Source: Bryobacter sp. (lineage in GTDB: Bacteria; Acidobacteriota; Terriglobia; Bryobacterales; Bryobacteraceae). From it: a stretch of 64,000 bases of DNA. The position numbers were made by a program, and so were the translations under genes. Under the pieces are notes generated by a model. It was not told the DNA's origin, ran no database searches, and saw only the letters and a program-made list of their open reading frames with translations. Below are positions 1 through 9,736 of the stretch, one piece after another; positions within the stretch are counted from its first letter, which is position 1, and each line of letters starts with the position of its first letter. Where the stretch lies: contig JALHNI010000002.1 in the NCBI GenBank assembly GCA_022843605.1, positions 1-64,000 of the forward strand, given 5' to 3'.

Positions 1-2
1 TG

Positions 3-77
3 GTAGACCTGACGGCATTTGAAATTGCGCAGGCGGGGCGGGAGTTGGAAGCGAGGTTTGCGGGGCATCTCTGCTAA
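3..77 (+). CDS. C-terminal fragment of a gene entering from the left edge
   Basis: An open frame enters at the left edge and reads 24 residues to a TAA at 75-77, ending in a helix-like stretch (AGRELEARFAGHLC). The other two plus frames hit stops within the first 20 bases. The fragment is too short to recognise a family, and an open frame of this length can occur by chance. From its stop to base 268 I see no gene; that stretch holds an imperfect inverted repeat (182-205) of unclear meaning. Existence of the gene is inference. Confidence 0.3.
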   Translation, partial: VDLTAFEIAQAGRELEARFAGHLC

Positions 78-268
78 TAGGTCGTTTGGGGGCGGGAAAG
101 TTCTCACATTTATTTTTTTGGGGCCCCCGCGCAATTCCGGCCCAAAATCGCGGTTTCGAGATAACGCTATCATTATAAAGGCTTTAGCATTTTGTCGGAC
201 TAAAGGGTAAGGGGTTTGGAATGTTGGGGTTGTGGGGATGTTTCGGGTGTGAGGGAGAGGGGCGGGGG

Positions 269-3200
269 CTAGTCTGGATGTTTTGGGGTGAAGGCCTGGT
301 AGAGGACCGGGAGGAGGAAGAGGGTCAGGATCGTCGCGCTGACCAGGCCGCCGACGACGACGCTGGCCAGGGGACGCTGGATCTCCGACCCCGGGGCCGA
401 CGAGAGCGTCATCGGGAGAAAGCCGACCACGGCCACCAAGGCCGTGATCAGGACCGGCCGCAACCGCTCCACCGCGCCGTCGACGACTGCGTCGCGCAGC
501 GGCGATCCCAAACGACGTAAGTGGTTCATCGTCGACACCATCACCACGCCGTTGAGCACCGCAACGCCAAACAAGGCAATGAACCCGACCGCGGCCGATA
601 GATTCAGGTTCATGTCCCGCAGCCACAGCATGGCGACGCCGCCGATGAGGGCAAACGGCACCGCGCACAGAATCAGGAGCGCCTGCCGCATCGACGTGAA
701 CGTTGCGTAGAGCAGGCCCAGAATCATGGCGATGGAGAGAGGCAGGACAATGGCGAGCCGCCGTGTCGCACGGACCTGATTCTCGAATTGGCCGCCCCAA
801 TCGATCCAGTAGCCGGTGGGCAGCACGATCGCTTTGGCGATGCGGGCTTGCGCGTCGGCGACGACGCTGCCCAAGTCCCGGCCGCGCACGTTGAACTGCA
901 CGACGAGCCGCTTCTGGCCATTCTCGCGCTGCACGATCTCGGGACCTTGCTGCCGCTCAATGTCCGCCACTTGACCCAGGCGCACCTGCTCACCGCCGGG
1001 GGCGCGCAGGACGAGATTGCGCATGCGCTCGGTATCGGTGCGGTAGACGGGTGGGAAACGCAGCATGAGTGGATAGCGGCGTTGACCTTCGACAAACTCT
1101 GAAACATTCAGTCCGCCGGTGGTGGAGTCCACTGCATCGCGCAGGTCGGCGATGGTGAGGCCGTAACGCGCCAGCAGGTCACGGCGCGGAGTGACGCGGA
1201 GTTCGCCGACGCCTTCGGAAAGCTCCATCTGCAGATCGGAGATGCCCTCCACCGGACCCACCACCGTCTTGATGCGATCTGCCAGTTGCGTCAGCTTGGC
1301 GGAATCCTCGCCAAAGATCTTGATGGCCACGTCGGCCTTCACTCCGGAAACGGTCTCATCCATACGCATGGCCATGGGCATGGTGAAGTTAAACTCCATG
1401 CCGGGCACTTTGCTGAGAGCCTGATCGATGCGTTCAATCAGGTTCTCCTTGTACTCGACGGTCATCCAGCGGGATTCCGGTTTCAGCACCACGTAGACAT
1501 CGCCTTCGTAGACGCCCATGGCTTCGGTGGCGACGTCGGGACGGCCCAGTTTCGTCACGACCTGCCCCACTTCCGGAAAGCCCATCACAATTTGCTGGAC
1601 GCGGCGGTTCACCTCGACGCTGGAGGGCAGGTTGATGCCGGGCAGGGCCTTGGTCTGGATCAGGATGGCGCCTTCGTCGAGACGCGGCATGAATTCGGTG
1701 CCTAGATACGGGACGCTGCCCAAAGCGACGACCAAGACGGCTAACGCTAAGGCCACCGGCAAGAAGGGACGGTCCAGAACCCGGTTGATGATGGCGCGAT
1801 AACGGGCCGCAAGCCACTCGTACCAGCGGTAGGTCTTCTCTTTCACCTCGCCCTTGAAAAGGTAGCTGGCGGCGACGGGCACGGCGGTGAGAGCCAGGAC
1901 GAGAGAACCCAACAGTGAGGCGCACACGGTGATCGCCATGGGGCGGAACATGCGGCCTTCTAGATCCTCCAGAAAGAAGACGGGCAGATAAACGGCGATG
2001 ATGATGAGCACGCCAAAGAGGATGGGGCGGGCCATTTCGTGGGCAGCTTCGCGGATCACTTCGGGTTCTCCCGGGCGTCCATGGAGGCGGCGGAGCGAGT
2101 TCTCCATCATGACGACTGCGCCATCGGCCATCATGCCGAAGTCGATCGCGCCGAGGCTCATCAGGTTCGCGCTGACGCCGAAAAAGGCCATGCCCATGAA
2201 GCCGAAGAGCATCGAGAACGGAATGACGGCGGCGACGATGAGCGCGGCGCGGATGTTGCCGAGAAAGAGCATCAGGACCGTCACCACCAGCAGGCCGGCC
2301 TCCAGGAGGTTGCGGCGGACCGTGGCGATGGTGATGTTGATGACTTCGCTTTGGTCGTAGAAGGGGGTGATCTTCGTGCCGGCCGGTAGTTGGAGGCTGG
2401 CGAGACGCGCCTTCACACGGTCGATGACGCCGCGGGAGTTTTCGCCCTTCAACATGATGGCCATGCCGCAAACCGTTTCGTCGCCGCCGTCGCGCAGCAC
2501 CGCTCCCTGGCGCAACGCACCTTCGATATGGACCTGCGCGACGTCGCGGACAAGAACCGGCACGCCGCTACGTTCGCTGAGGACGACTTGGCCAATGTCC
2601 TCTACGGTGCGGAAGCGGCCAACGCCCAGGACCGTGAACTGCTCGGCATTCTGATTGACGAAGCCGCCACCGAAGTTCTCGTTGCTGGCTTGCAGATGAT
2701 CGACGACGTCACGGGCGGTGAGCGAGTAGCGAATCAGCGCGGCGGGGTCCACTTCGACGGTGATCTGGCGGGTGAAGCCACCCCAGCCGTTGACTTCGCT
2801 GATGCCGGGCACGGTGCGGAGTTGCGGGCGGACGACCCAGTCCTGGAGGGTCTTGCGGTCCAGCAGGGTGATGTTGGGATTGTCGATGGTGTACTGATAG
2901 AGTTCGCCGAATGCCGTGGCGACGGGGCCGAGCGTGGGTTCCAGCCCTTGCGGCAGGCGGCTGCGGGCTTCGCGAAGGCGCTCGTTAACGAGTTGCCGGC
3001 CGAAGTACAGGTCGACGGAGTCGTCGAGGACGATGGTGACGATGGAGAGGCCGAGCTTCGAGATCGAGCGCAACTGAAGGGTTTTGGGAATGCCCATCAA
3101 CGCGGTTTCGATGGGGTAGGTGACTTGGCTTTCGACGTCGGTGGGCGACATGGGCCCCGCCTCGGTGATTACCGTGATCTGGTTGTTGGTGAGGTCCGGG

Positions 3201-3316
3201 AAGGCATCGACGGGAAGAGTCAATGCGGTATAAACACCCAGGACGATGACGCCCACCAGGGCGGTCATCACCAGCCAGCGCTGGCGAAAGCAAGAGTCAA
3301 TGAGGGCGTGCAACAC
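269..3316 (-). CDS. Heavy-metal efflux RND transporter, CzcA/CusA family inner-membrane pump
   Basis: A 1015-residue proton-driven RND pump, the inner-membrane part of a tripartite system exporting divalent or monovalent metal cations across both membranes. The length is typical. A first transmembrane helix near residues 12-30 is followed by a periplasmic porter domain. The heavy-metal efflux signature in TM4 (GAIDFGMMADGAVVMMEN, about residue 390-410) carries the two acidic residues and the Glu used in proton relay. A second transmembrane block and periplasmic domain follow. A Met-rich stretch (FTMPMAMRMDE) lies in the second periplasmic domain. It is the third pump gene, starting 4 bases after the fusion-protein stop. 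Family is firm; whether the cargo is Co/Zn/Cd or Cu/Ag cannot be read from the sequence. Confidence 0.93.
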   Translation of the reverse strand: MLHALIDSCFRQRWLVMTALVGVIVLGVYTALTLPVDAFPDLTNNQITVITEAGPMSPTDVESQVTYPIETALMGIPKTLQLRSISKLGLSIVTIVLDDSVDLYFGRQLVNERLREARSRLPQGLEPTLGPVATAFGELYQYTIDNPNITLLDRKTLQDWVVRPQLRTVPGISEVNGWGGFTRQITVEVDPAALIRYSLTARDVVDHLQASNENFGGGFVNQNAEQFTVLGVGRFRTVEDIGQVVLSERSGVPVLVRDVAQVHIEGALRQGAVLRDGGDETVCGMAIMLKGENSRGVIDRVKARLASLQLPAGTKITPFYDQSEVINITIATVRRNLLEAGLLVVTVLMLFLGNIRAALIVAAVIPFSMLFGFMGMAFFGVSANLMSLGAIDFGMMADGAVVMMENSLRRLHGRPGEPEVIREAAHEMARPILFGVLIIIAVYLPVFFLEDLEGRMFRPMAITVCASLLGSLVLALTAVPVAASYLFKGEVKEKTYRWYEWLAARYRAIINRVLDRPFLPVALALAVLVVALGSVPYLGTEFMPRLDEGAILIQTKALPGINLPSSVEVNRRVQQIVMGFPEVGQVVTKLGRPDVATEAMGVYEGDVYVVLKPESRWMTVEYKENLIERIDQALSKVPGMEFNFTMPMAMRMDETVSGVKADVAIKIFGEDSAKLTQLADRIKTVVGPVEGISDLQMELSEGVGELRVTPRRDLLARYGLTIADLRDAVDSTTGGLNVSEFVEGQRRYPLMLRFPPVYRTDTERMRNLVLRAPGGEQVRLGQVADIERQQGPEIVQRENGQKRLVVQFNVRGRDLGSVVADAQARIAKAIVLPTGYWIDWGGQFENQVRATRRLAIVLPLSIAMILGLLYATFTSMRQALLILCAVPFALIGGVAMLWLRDMNLNLSAAVGFIALFGVAVLNGVVMVSTMNHLRRLGSPLRDAVVDGAVERLRPVLITALVAVVGFLPMTLSSAPGSEIQRPLASVVVGGLVSATILTLFLLPVLYQAFTPKHPD

Positions 3317-3320
3317 GGGC

Positions 3321-4499
3321 TTACTCGCCGGCCTTCTGCGCGGCGTAGCCTTTAATCATGTAGCTGCCTTGCGCCGCGACTCGCTCGCCGGCGCGAAGGC
3401 CCTCACTGATCACCGCGACGCCATCGCTGACGTAGGCCCGTACCGGCCGGGAGATGAACTGCTTGCGCTCGTCTTCCACAAAGACAACTTGCTGGCCATC
3501 GACTTCCTGTACTGCGGACGCCGGGATGACGATGGCGCGGGCCCCGGCAGCGCTTAGCTTCACGGTGGCGAACATTTCGGGCTTTAGGGCGCGTTGGGAG
3601 GGCAGTTCCACCACCACCTTCAACGTCCGGGATGCCGCGTCCAGCGACTCGCCCAGGCGGCGAATGCGGCCTGCAAACTGACGGCCCGGATAGGCGCGAA
3701 CCTCGACCATGACCGGTGCGCCCACCCGCAACAGCGGCAGCGCCGATTCCGGGAAGTTCGCAATCAGCCACAGGCTTTCTGGGTCGCTGAGCCGGAAGAC
3801 GGTATCGCCCGCGGTGACGGCGGAGCCCAAGGAGATCCTGCGCTCGATCACCAGGCCGTCGTGCGGCGCCTTCACCGGGACGAGTTCCGCGTCGCCGCCC
3901 TCGCCCTGATGAGGACCCGCGTGGGCGTGATCGGTATCGACTGGAATCTCGAGAACTTCAGTGAGATGCTGGGTCTCGCGGTCAACGTTGGCCTGCGCTT
4001 TGCGCACGTCCTCTTCGGCCATCTTCACTTCGCTTTCGGCCTGCTCCACCTGCATGAACGGCGCGGCCTTGGCGTTATAGAGGCGTTGCAGACGGTCGCG
4101 ATTGCGCTTCAGTTGGTCGAGGTTGGTGTTGGCGCGCCGCCGTTCGGCGAGGGCCTGGGCGAGATTCGCCTGGGTGTCGTGAACGTCGTGGGTATGGTAG
4201 CGCGCGATCACTTGGCCGGCTTTGACGCGGTCACCGACCTGGGCAAAGACAAAACGGACCTTGCCCGACGCGACCACGCCGACACTCCAGGTACGGTCTT
4301 CGTTCCAGGTGAGTTGGCCGGGGGCTTCGAGCGGGGTGTCGCGCGTCTCCTCGCGAACCTCGACGACTTCGATGGCCGCGTTGCGGCGCGCTTCGGCCGA
4401 GAGTTCGATGCCGGTTTCGGGCGGCTTGGCAACGGAAGCGACCGGGGGCTTGGTGCCGCACGAAGCGAGCAGAAGCAGAGCGAACAAAAGCAAGGGCAT
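3321..4499 (-). CDS. Periplasmic adaptor (membrane fusion) lipoprotein of the metal efflux pump, CzcB/CusB-like
   Basis: A 392-residue membrane fusion protein linking the RND pump to the outer-membrane channel. The N-terminus has a lipobox (LLLASC, Cys about residue 14), so it is probably anchored as a lipoprotein. Next come a biotinyl-lipoyl-like half (around 75-105), a long alpha-hairpin rich in Arg, Glu and Ala (around 110-185), the second lipoyl half (around 210-235) and beta-barrel domains. Between hairpin and second lipoyl half is a His/Asp-rich insert (DTDHAHAGPHQGEGGD) that may bind metal. It lies between the channel and pump genes with 1- and 4-base gaps, so co-translation is very likely. 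Family assignment is strong; the metal is not known. Confidence 0.9.
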   Translation of the reverse strand: MPLLLFALLLLASCGTKPPVASVAKPPETGIELSAEARRNAAIEVVEVREETRDTPLEAPGQLTWNEDRTWSVGVVASGKVRFVFAQVGDRVKAGQVIARYHTHDVHDTQANLAQALAERRRANTNLDQLKRNRDRLQRLYNAKAAPFMQVEQAESEVKMAEEDVRKAQANVDRETQHLTEVLEIPVDTDHAHAGPHQGEGGDAELVPVKAPHDGLVIERRISLGSAVTAGDTVFRLSDPESLWLIANFPESALPLLRVGAPVMVEVRAYPGRQFAGRIRRLGESLDAASRTLKVVVELPSQRALKPEMFATVKLSAAGARAIVIPASAVQEVDGQQVVFVEDERKQFISRPVRAYVSDGVAVISEGLRAGERVAAQGSYMIKGYAAQKAGE

Positions 4500-4500
4500 A

Positions 4501-5733
4501 TTAGGGCATCACTCCGAGCACCGTATCCAGATGAGCGCGCGCCTGGCGGAAGCCGGCCCAGGCATCAATGAACAGGCGCTCCGCATCGAGTTGTTGGCGC
4601 TGGGCATCCAGCAGCCGCAGGATGTCAGTTCCGCCGAGGCGATAGGCGGCATCGGCGACGCGGGCGTTCTCCCGGGCGCGGGCCAGTAACGGTTGGGCCG
4701 ATTGCCGCAGTTGCGTTTCACGCAAGGTCAGTTCGCGCCGCACGGCTTCGTACTCGGCGGCGATCAGGGCTTCCGTCGACCGGATGGCGCCGGCGGCGGC
4801 ACGTTGTTCGGCGACCGAGCTTTCAATATTGCCCTCATTGCGATTGAAGATCGCGAGAGGCATTTGGACGCCCCAAACCAGGGTGTCGAAGCTGCCGGAG
4901 CGTTTGTAGCCGAACACGCCATCGACGTTCGGTGTGGCGAGGGCCTGTTGCAGCAGCGTCTGGACGCCGGCGAGTTCGCCGATCTTGCGGGCGAGTTTCA
5001 TCTCGGGGCGCTGGCTCAAGGCATCGTTGGTGGCGGGCAGTTCACCTTCGAGCAGGTCGCCTTCGAGAGGGTCGCTGAACTCAATGGCTGTAAACTGACG
5101 CCGGCCCATCTCGCGTTGCAGACGGATCGCCGCTTGCTCCGCGTCAAGGACGGCGGAGTTCGCAGACAAAGCCAGGCGGGATTCTTCCAGTTGCACACGC
5201 ATCAGGTCGCTTTCCGCAATGGCGCCCTCCCGAAAACGAGTCTCATGGTAAACCACCGTTTCGCGGTAGTTGTCACGCACCTGACGGTAGAGCGCGGCGA
5301 CGTGCGCAGTGGCCGCGGCATCCCAGTAGGCGGCCCGGACGTGGCCGGCTATCTGCCAAGCGGTCATCTCGCGTTCGAGGCCGGCACGGTCCTTGGCGAT
5401 GCGCGTGACGTCCTGACGGCGGGCGCGTTTCGAGGCAGTTTCAAAGGTCTGCTGGAGGTAGAAGAAGTGATCGGAGTCCTGCCAGTAGCGGTAGGCGGGC
5501 GATTGCCAGGCGCGCAAGTTCTCACTCTGATAGACGAAAAGTGGATTCGGCCGGGCGGAACTTTGCCGGACTTGGCCTGTCGCCGAATCGACGCGGGCAG
5601 CGGCGATTTCGAGGAGCGGATGACTGGCGAGGGCTTCCCGCAGGGCGTTGGCCAGCGTGAGCGACTCGGCCCGTACCACGTCTGCGGCAAAGGTCAGTAA
5701 AATCGCGGTAGTAGCAATGCTCGCTGGCCTCAC
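4501..5733 (-). CDS. Outer-membrane efflux channel protein, TolC/CzcC family
   Basis: A 410-residue outer-membrane factor that forms the exit duct of the tripartite pump. It has an N-terminal signal peptide (MRPASIATTAILLTFAADVVRAE) split over about 22 residues and two repeats of the OEP coiled-coil domain. Both halves show the usual pattern of long Ala/Arg/Glu/Gln helices, such as QRPEMKLARKIGELAG in the middle and RLLDAQRQQLDAERLF near the end. Length fits CzcC-type proteins. It is the first of the three pump genes and is separated by 40 bases from the DUF4920 gene upstream, which reads the same way. Confidence 0.88.
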   Translation of the reverse strand: MRPASIATTAILLTFAADVVRAESLTLANALREALASHPLLEIAAARVDSATGQVRQSSARPNPLFVYQSENLRAWQSPAYRYWQDSDHFFYLQQTFETASKRARRQDVTRIAKDRAGLEREMTAWQIAGHVRAAYWDAAATAHVAALYRQVRDNYRETVVYHETRFREGAIAESDLMRVQLEESRLALSANSAVLDAEQAAIRLQREMGRRQFTAIEFSDPLEGDLLEGELPATNDALSQRPEMKLARKIGELAGVQTLLQQALATPNVDGVFGYKRSGSFDTLVWGVQMPLAIFNRNEGNIESSVAEQRAAAGAIRSTEALIAAEYEAVRRELTLRETQLRQSAQPLLARARENARVADAAYRLGGTDILRLLDAQRQQLDAERLFIDAWAGFRQARAHLDTVLGVMP

Positions 5734-5773
5734 TGGCCCGAGGTTAACAGACCGAGGATAAACGCAGGATGAA

Positions 5774-6226
5774 CTAGTCGAGTAGGCGGGCGCCAGTGCC
5801 GCTGATCTGGAAGATGGTCATACCGGAGGTGACCTTCGATGCGTCGAACTTGCGGCCCTGTTCATCGGCTTCGTGCTTGAGGCGGGCAATGGTCTGCTCC
5901 TTGGTGAGCACCAGTTTTTTGAGCGTGCCTTCGGCGATCGCCAGTTTACCGATGGCTTCCTTCGGGAAGACGATTTCGCCATCGTTCACTTTGACGCGAA
6001 GCATCTGGCTGGTTTCGGGATCGACGAGCGCCATCCAGCAGCCGGCCATCTCGCAAACTTCGGTAACTTTGCCTTTCACCTGCACCACTTTGCCGACCAA
6101 GGGCTCGGGCGTAGAAACCACAGAACCGACGTTCATCGGCTCCTTTAGGGTGAGCGGCTTACCGAGGTCCTGAGTTTTCGCGATGAGTGCGAGCGACAAG
6201 GTGGCCAGAAGGAAAAGCGTCTTCAT
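5774..6226 (-). CDS. Secreted DUF4920-family protein with two conserved cysteines
   Basis: A 150-residue protein with a cleavable-looking signal peptide (MKTLFLLATLSLALIAKTQD) followed by an OB-like beta domain. The stretch VQVKGKVTEVCEMAGCWM (Cys58 and Cys63) matches the pattern of DUF4920, a periplasmic family without a settled function. I chose the ATG at 6226 because the signal peptide begins there; a longer open frame extends to 6814 but lies inside the next gene. It starts 14 bases after the stop of the large propeller gene and ends 40 bases before the pump genes. A link to metal handling is inference from the cysteine pair and the position. Confidence 0.75.
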   Translation of the reverse strand: MKTLFLLATLSLALIAKTQDLGKPLTLKEPMNVGSVVSTPEPLVGKVVQVKGKVTEVCEMAGCWMALVDPETSQMLRVKVNDGEIVFPKEAIGKLAIAEGTLKKLVLTKEQTIARLKHEADEQGRKFDASKVTSGMTIFQISGTGARLLD

Positions 6227-6240
6227 ATGGGCATTATCCG

Positions 6241-9200
6241 CTATTCGACGGCGATGGTGGGGGGCAGGGGTCCGGTGCTGGGGGAACTGACGCCGCCGAC
6301 GCGAAGGGTCACCGGCAGGGCCGAACCGCGCAAACGGTCGCCGGGCACGTAGACCTTGATTTCGTAGATACCGATGGAGCCTGGGAGGAGCCGGCTCGAC
6401 TCCACCACGACCTCGGCTTGCGAATAGCGTACGTCGCCGAAGAAGACCTCGACGGGATCGGTGGTGGTGCCTTCGGGCGAGGGCGCACCGCCAACGACGC
6501 GCGTGCCTTTGGTGAGGCCCAAGCCAACCGCGTAGATCGTCAGGCGGCGGTCGCGAGTGGTGGGACGTTCCGGCGTCACCGGAGTGCCGTCTTCGTGGTA
6601 AATCGCGGCTTGTTTGGTTTCGGCTTGCACCAGCACGGCGGGCGCGTACCGGGCCACGGTGAGTTGGGTCGACAGGAGCGCGGCGGCCCGTTTGCTCACG
6701 TTGCGCAGCAAGAGCGGGAAGCGGCCGGCGGCGAAATCCGGAGGCACCTGGGCGTTGATCTGGTTGGGTGAGGTCATCAGCAACGGAATCGGCAGGTTGT
6801 TGAGGGTAACGCAAACGCCACCCAGGGTGGTGGGCAGATTCGCGCCAGGATTGGCAGTGGCGCGCTCGGCCAGATTGTTGCCGAAGATGGTGATGAGGCC
6901 GTTCTGGGCGACCGGAGGGAGATAGCTGGCCAGCGAAACGGTGCCGTTCTGGTTGGGTGCCGGGCGATCAGTGACGGGCACGGTTTGGTCGAGCGGTACG
7001 ATGCTGAGTCCGCTGGCGGTGAGGACATAGGCATTGGTGCCGGTGGTGTCCACCACCATGGTGCGGCCCACGAGGTTCTGGCGCTGATTGGTGGCGGTGA
7101 CGGCCGGCCCTTCCAGCATCTCCAGGCGGCGCATGATGGCGCCGGTGGCGGTGTTCACCATTTCGAGGGCGGCCGCGCCTGCGGTCGTGGTGGAGGCAGT
7201 GGCCAAGGTGACGCGGGCAAAGCTGGTCGCGCCCACCGGCGTAACCGAGGGAATCGGGGTATTGGTCGTCGCAACCGGCTGCCCCGGGCGGACGGCGCCG
7301 GTACCGGCGGACTGCGCGCTGAAGAGCGGCGTGAGGCTCTGGTTCAGGACGGTGTTGTTGACCAGGAAATACTGGCCGCGCGGTCCGGCGGCAACCGGGC
7401 CGAAAAAGCCGGAGTTGAGCGAAGTGCCGGTAAAGACGGTGCGAGACTGCACGAACTGGTCGGCGACGGCATCGTAGAGGTAGACGTTGCCGTTGCCGGC
7501 CAGCAGGAGAGCGTATTCGCCGTTGGGGGTGGCGGTCATCGTGCGCGGAGCCGGGATGGTGGTGGTGCCGATGATGGGACTGAGATCGCGCGGCACGAGT
7601 TCGTCGCCGACGACGCGCCAGATGGTGCCGTTGTTCATGATCACCATGAGACCGCGCTGGGTCATGACGAGTTGGGAAGGCGTAATGAGCACAGCGTTCG
7701 AGTTAAAGGGAATGGGGGGGAACTTGATACGACCGACGGTGGTACGTTTCTCAAGGTCGATCACGGTGATGCTTTCGCCACCTGAGTTAGCCACGTAAAG
7801 GAGCGAGTTGTCGAGGGCCAGCGCCAGGGCGCGGGGCAGTTGACCGACTTTGATGGGCTCCAAAAGCGCCCGAGCACGAATGTCGTAGATCTCGACACGA
7901 TTGAGGCCGGAATTGGCCATGTAGACACGCTGGCGCTGGGGGTCCATGACCAGATCCACCAGCCCTTCGGCGGCGGAGATGCCGGTTTCGACGACGACCA
8001 GTTCGCCGCGGGCCTCGGAGTTGCGGTTGTTCTGATAGACGTTGATTCGTGAGGGCAGGTTGACGGCATTGGGTGCGTTCAACAGGAAGCTATGCGAAGG
8101 CGTAATGGTGCCGAGATTGCGATTCGAGGTGGTGATCACGAATTCGAGCGCGGGAGTCGCTCCGGCAATGTTGCGCACGGTGGGGGCCGTATTCGTCAGG
8201 GCGTTGGCTTGGGCGTTGCCGGCCGTCGCACCCGCGCCGGGGAGCGTCGGGAAACCGGGAAGCTGAATCGCTCCGCCGCCGGGGATGGTGACGGCTCCTC
8301 CGCCGCCAATCGCGCCACCGCCACCGGCGCCGCCCACGACACCGCCGCCGATGCCCCCGGCGCCGCCGAGCCCGGCCGGATTATTCGTTGCGTCCACGAG
8401 TTGGGTGGTGACAGCACCGAGATTGCCACGACCCTCATTGCGCAGGGTCACGCGCGCGGTGCGCTGATTGGCCACCACGCCGCACTGGTCATTGGCGAGC
8501 AAAAGGGCGGTGGACTCGGGCGTCAGGACCACACTCTGGTTCAGCGTCGAGAGCGGGAAGATCACAAAGCCGCTTTCCGAAAGGGCGTAAAGATTGGCGC
8601 CGTCATTCGAGATCACCATCTTGCCGGAAAGATTCTCGGGTGTCTGGAGGGCGCCGCGGATGAGCAGATTGTCCGGGTCAGAGTACATCAACTGGGCGAC
8701 ATTGGCGCGGGCCGGAGGATTCTGCACCGGCGCCACATTGAACGCGGAATAGATGGTGCGGCTGTCGGACGTAAAGACGCTGCCGCCCTGATTCACCTGG
8801 GTATTGAAATTCGTATTCGAGGGGATGGGATACGGAGCGTTAGCCAGATTCTGCTGACCCAGGACCTCGAGCGTTTGCAGATCAAACAAGCTCAGTCCGG
8901 CCATGAAGCGGCTGCTGTCCGGCGCAATCGCCAGCACGCTGGAGGCACCGGTGAGGGTACGGCTGCGCAGGACGGTGCCGGACTCGACTTCGTAGACGAA
9001 GACGGCGCGGGTGGTGTTGTTGGGCAGATTGACACCGACGATGAACTTGCCGTCGGGCGAGGCGAGCAACTGGCTGCGATTGGCCTGAAAAGTCCTTCCC
9101 GAGGGTGCGGGAAGCGTGGGCGGGGTGGGTGCGGCAGGAGTGACGGGAACGGCAGAGATTGCGCGGCCCGAGGCCTCAGCCGCAGGATCGTATTGCAGCA

Positions 9201-9630
9201 GGACATTTTGGAGGTTGTTTGCGCCCGTGCCGATGGTGGAGATCAGCACGCGGTCGTCGTTGCCGATGGCCAAGCCTTCGGGGCGGGCCGGCAAGCTGAT
9301 GCGCTTCACAATCTGCAGGGTGGCCAGATCCACCACGTTGAGGGACGACGAATTGTGGCAAGCGACGTAAAGAAATCTGGCGTCGCGGGTCATGGCGAGG
9401 GAGAGGGCCAGAGCATCGGTGCGAATGGAGGTGAGAAAACGGCGTTCGGCGATCGAGTAGATTTGAAGAGTGTCAGGCACACCGACGAGATACAGGCGAT
9501 TGCGGGTGGAATCGAGCACGATGTCGGTCGCGCCGCCGACCAGGGGAACGACGGTACCGAAGGTTGCGGCACCGAGCGAATTCGCGAGTAACATCAATCC
9601 CAGGACGTAGTTCGAGCCGGCGCGCACCAT
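6241..9630 (-). CDS. Large secreted beta-propeller protein with a Solibacter-type C-terminal domain
   Basis: A 1129-residue secreted protein. After a signal peptide (residues 1-20, ending LGAATFG) come two sets of YVTN/NHL-like propeller blades, recognisable by repeated patterns such as FLYVACHNSSSLNVVDLATL and LLYVANSGGESITVIDLEK. Between them, about residues 415-470, is an extremely Gly/Ala-rich linker that may be flexible. The last 220 residues (from about SLASYLPPVAQNG) form the IPT-like domain called the Solibacter uncharacterized C-terminal domain, with its conserved ITIFGNNLAE and INAQVPPDF motifs. Function is unknown; the domain layout suggests a cell-surface or extracellular binding protein. 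It is divergent from the gene at 9737. Confidence 0.85.
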   Translation of the reverse strand: MVRAGSNYVLGLMLLANSLGAATFGTVVPLVGGATDIVLDSTRNRLYLVGVPDTLQIYSIAERRFLTSIRTDALALSLAMTRDARFLYVACHNSSSLNVVDLATLQIVKRISLPARPEGLAIGNDDRVLISTIGTGANNLQNVLLQYDPAAEASGRAISAVPVTPAAPTPPTLPAPSGRTFQANRSQLLASPDGKFIVGVNLPNNTTRAVFVYEVESGTVLRSRTLTGASSVLAIAPDSSRFMAGLSLFDLQTLEVLGQQNLANAPYPIPSNTNFNTQVNQGGSVFTSDSRTIYSAFNVAPVQNPPARANVAQLMYSDPDNLLIRGALQTPENLSGKMVISNDGANLYALSESGFVIFPLSTLNQSVVLTPESTALLLANDQCGVVANQRTARVTLRNEGRGNLGAVTTQLVDATNNPAGLGGAGGIGGGVVGGAGGGGAIGGGGAVTIPGGGAIQLPGFPTLPGAGATAGNAQANALTNTAPTVRNIAGATPALEFVITTSNRNLGTITPSHSFLLNAPNAVNLPSRINVYQNNRNSEARGELVVVETGISAAEGLVDLVMDPQRQRVYMANSGLNRVEIYDIRARALLEPIKVGQLPRALALALDNSLLYVANSGGESITVIDLEKRTTVGRIKFPPIPFNSNAVLITPSQLVMTQRGLMVIMNNGTIWRVVGDELVPRDLSPIIGTTTIPAPRTMTATPNGEYALLLAGNGNVYLYDAVADQFVQSRTVFTGTSLNSGFFGPVAAGPRGQYFLVNNTVLNQSLTPLFSAQSAGTGAVRPGQPVATTNTPIPSVTPVGATSFARVTLATASTTTAGAAALEMVNTATGAIMRRLEMLEGPAVTATNQRQNLVGRTMVVDTTGTNAYVLTASGLSIVPLDQTVPVTDRPAPNQNGTVSLASYLPPVAQNGLITIFGNNLAERATANPGANLPTTLGGVCVTLNNLPIPLLMTSPNQINAQVPPDFAAGRFPLLLRNVSKRAAALLSTQLTVARYAPAVLVQAETKQAAIYHEDGTPVTPERPTTRDRRLTIYAVGLGLTKGTRVVGGAPSPEGTTTDPVEVFFGDVRYSQAEVVVESSRLLPGSIGIYEIKVYVPGDRLRGSALPVTLRVGGVSSPSTGPLPPTIAVE

Positions 9631-9736
9631 GAGGTTCTCATTGTAACCCTGGGGTCAAAGCGAAGTTGCGTGACGAATTGTAAACGCGGGAAGCGACATT
9701 TGGGTAACCGCATGGGGAGGAGGAGCATCTGATCCA

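Noticed and set aside
182-205. Inverted repeat CTTTAG...CTAAAG near the left edge as terminator or operator
   Set aside because: Six-base arms with a 12-base loop and no T-run; it can arise by chance in this AT-richer patch.
19-210. 63-codon open frame at the left edge
   Set aside because: Overlaps the more plausible gene fragment at 3-77, has Arg/Gly-rich translation and no ribosome site.
2390-3355. Long plus-strand open frame opposite the RND pump gene
   Set aside because: It lies antisense to a gene with clear conserved motifs, in GC-rich DNA where antisense frames stay open by codon bias; its translation has no recognisable domain.
8092-9591. 499-codon plus-strand open frame opposite the propeller gene
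   Set aside because: The minus strand encodes a signal peptide, propeller blades and a known terminal domain; the plus frame is low-complexity in Gly, Arg, His and Asp as expected for a shadow.
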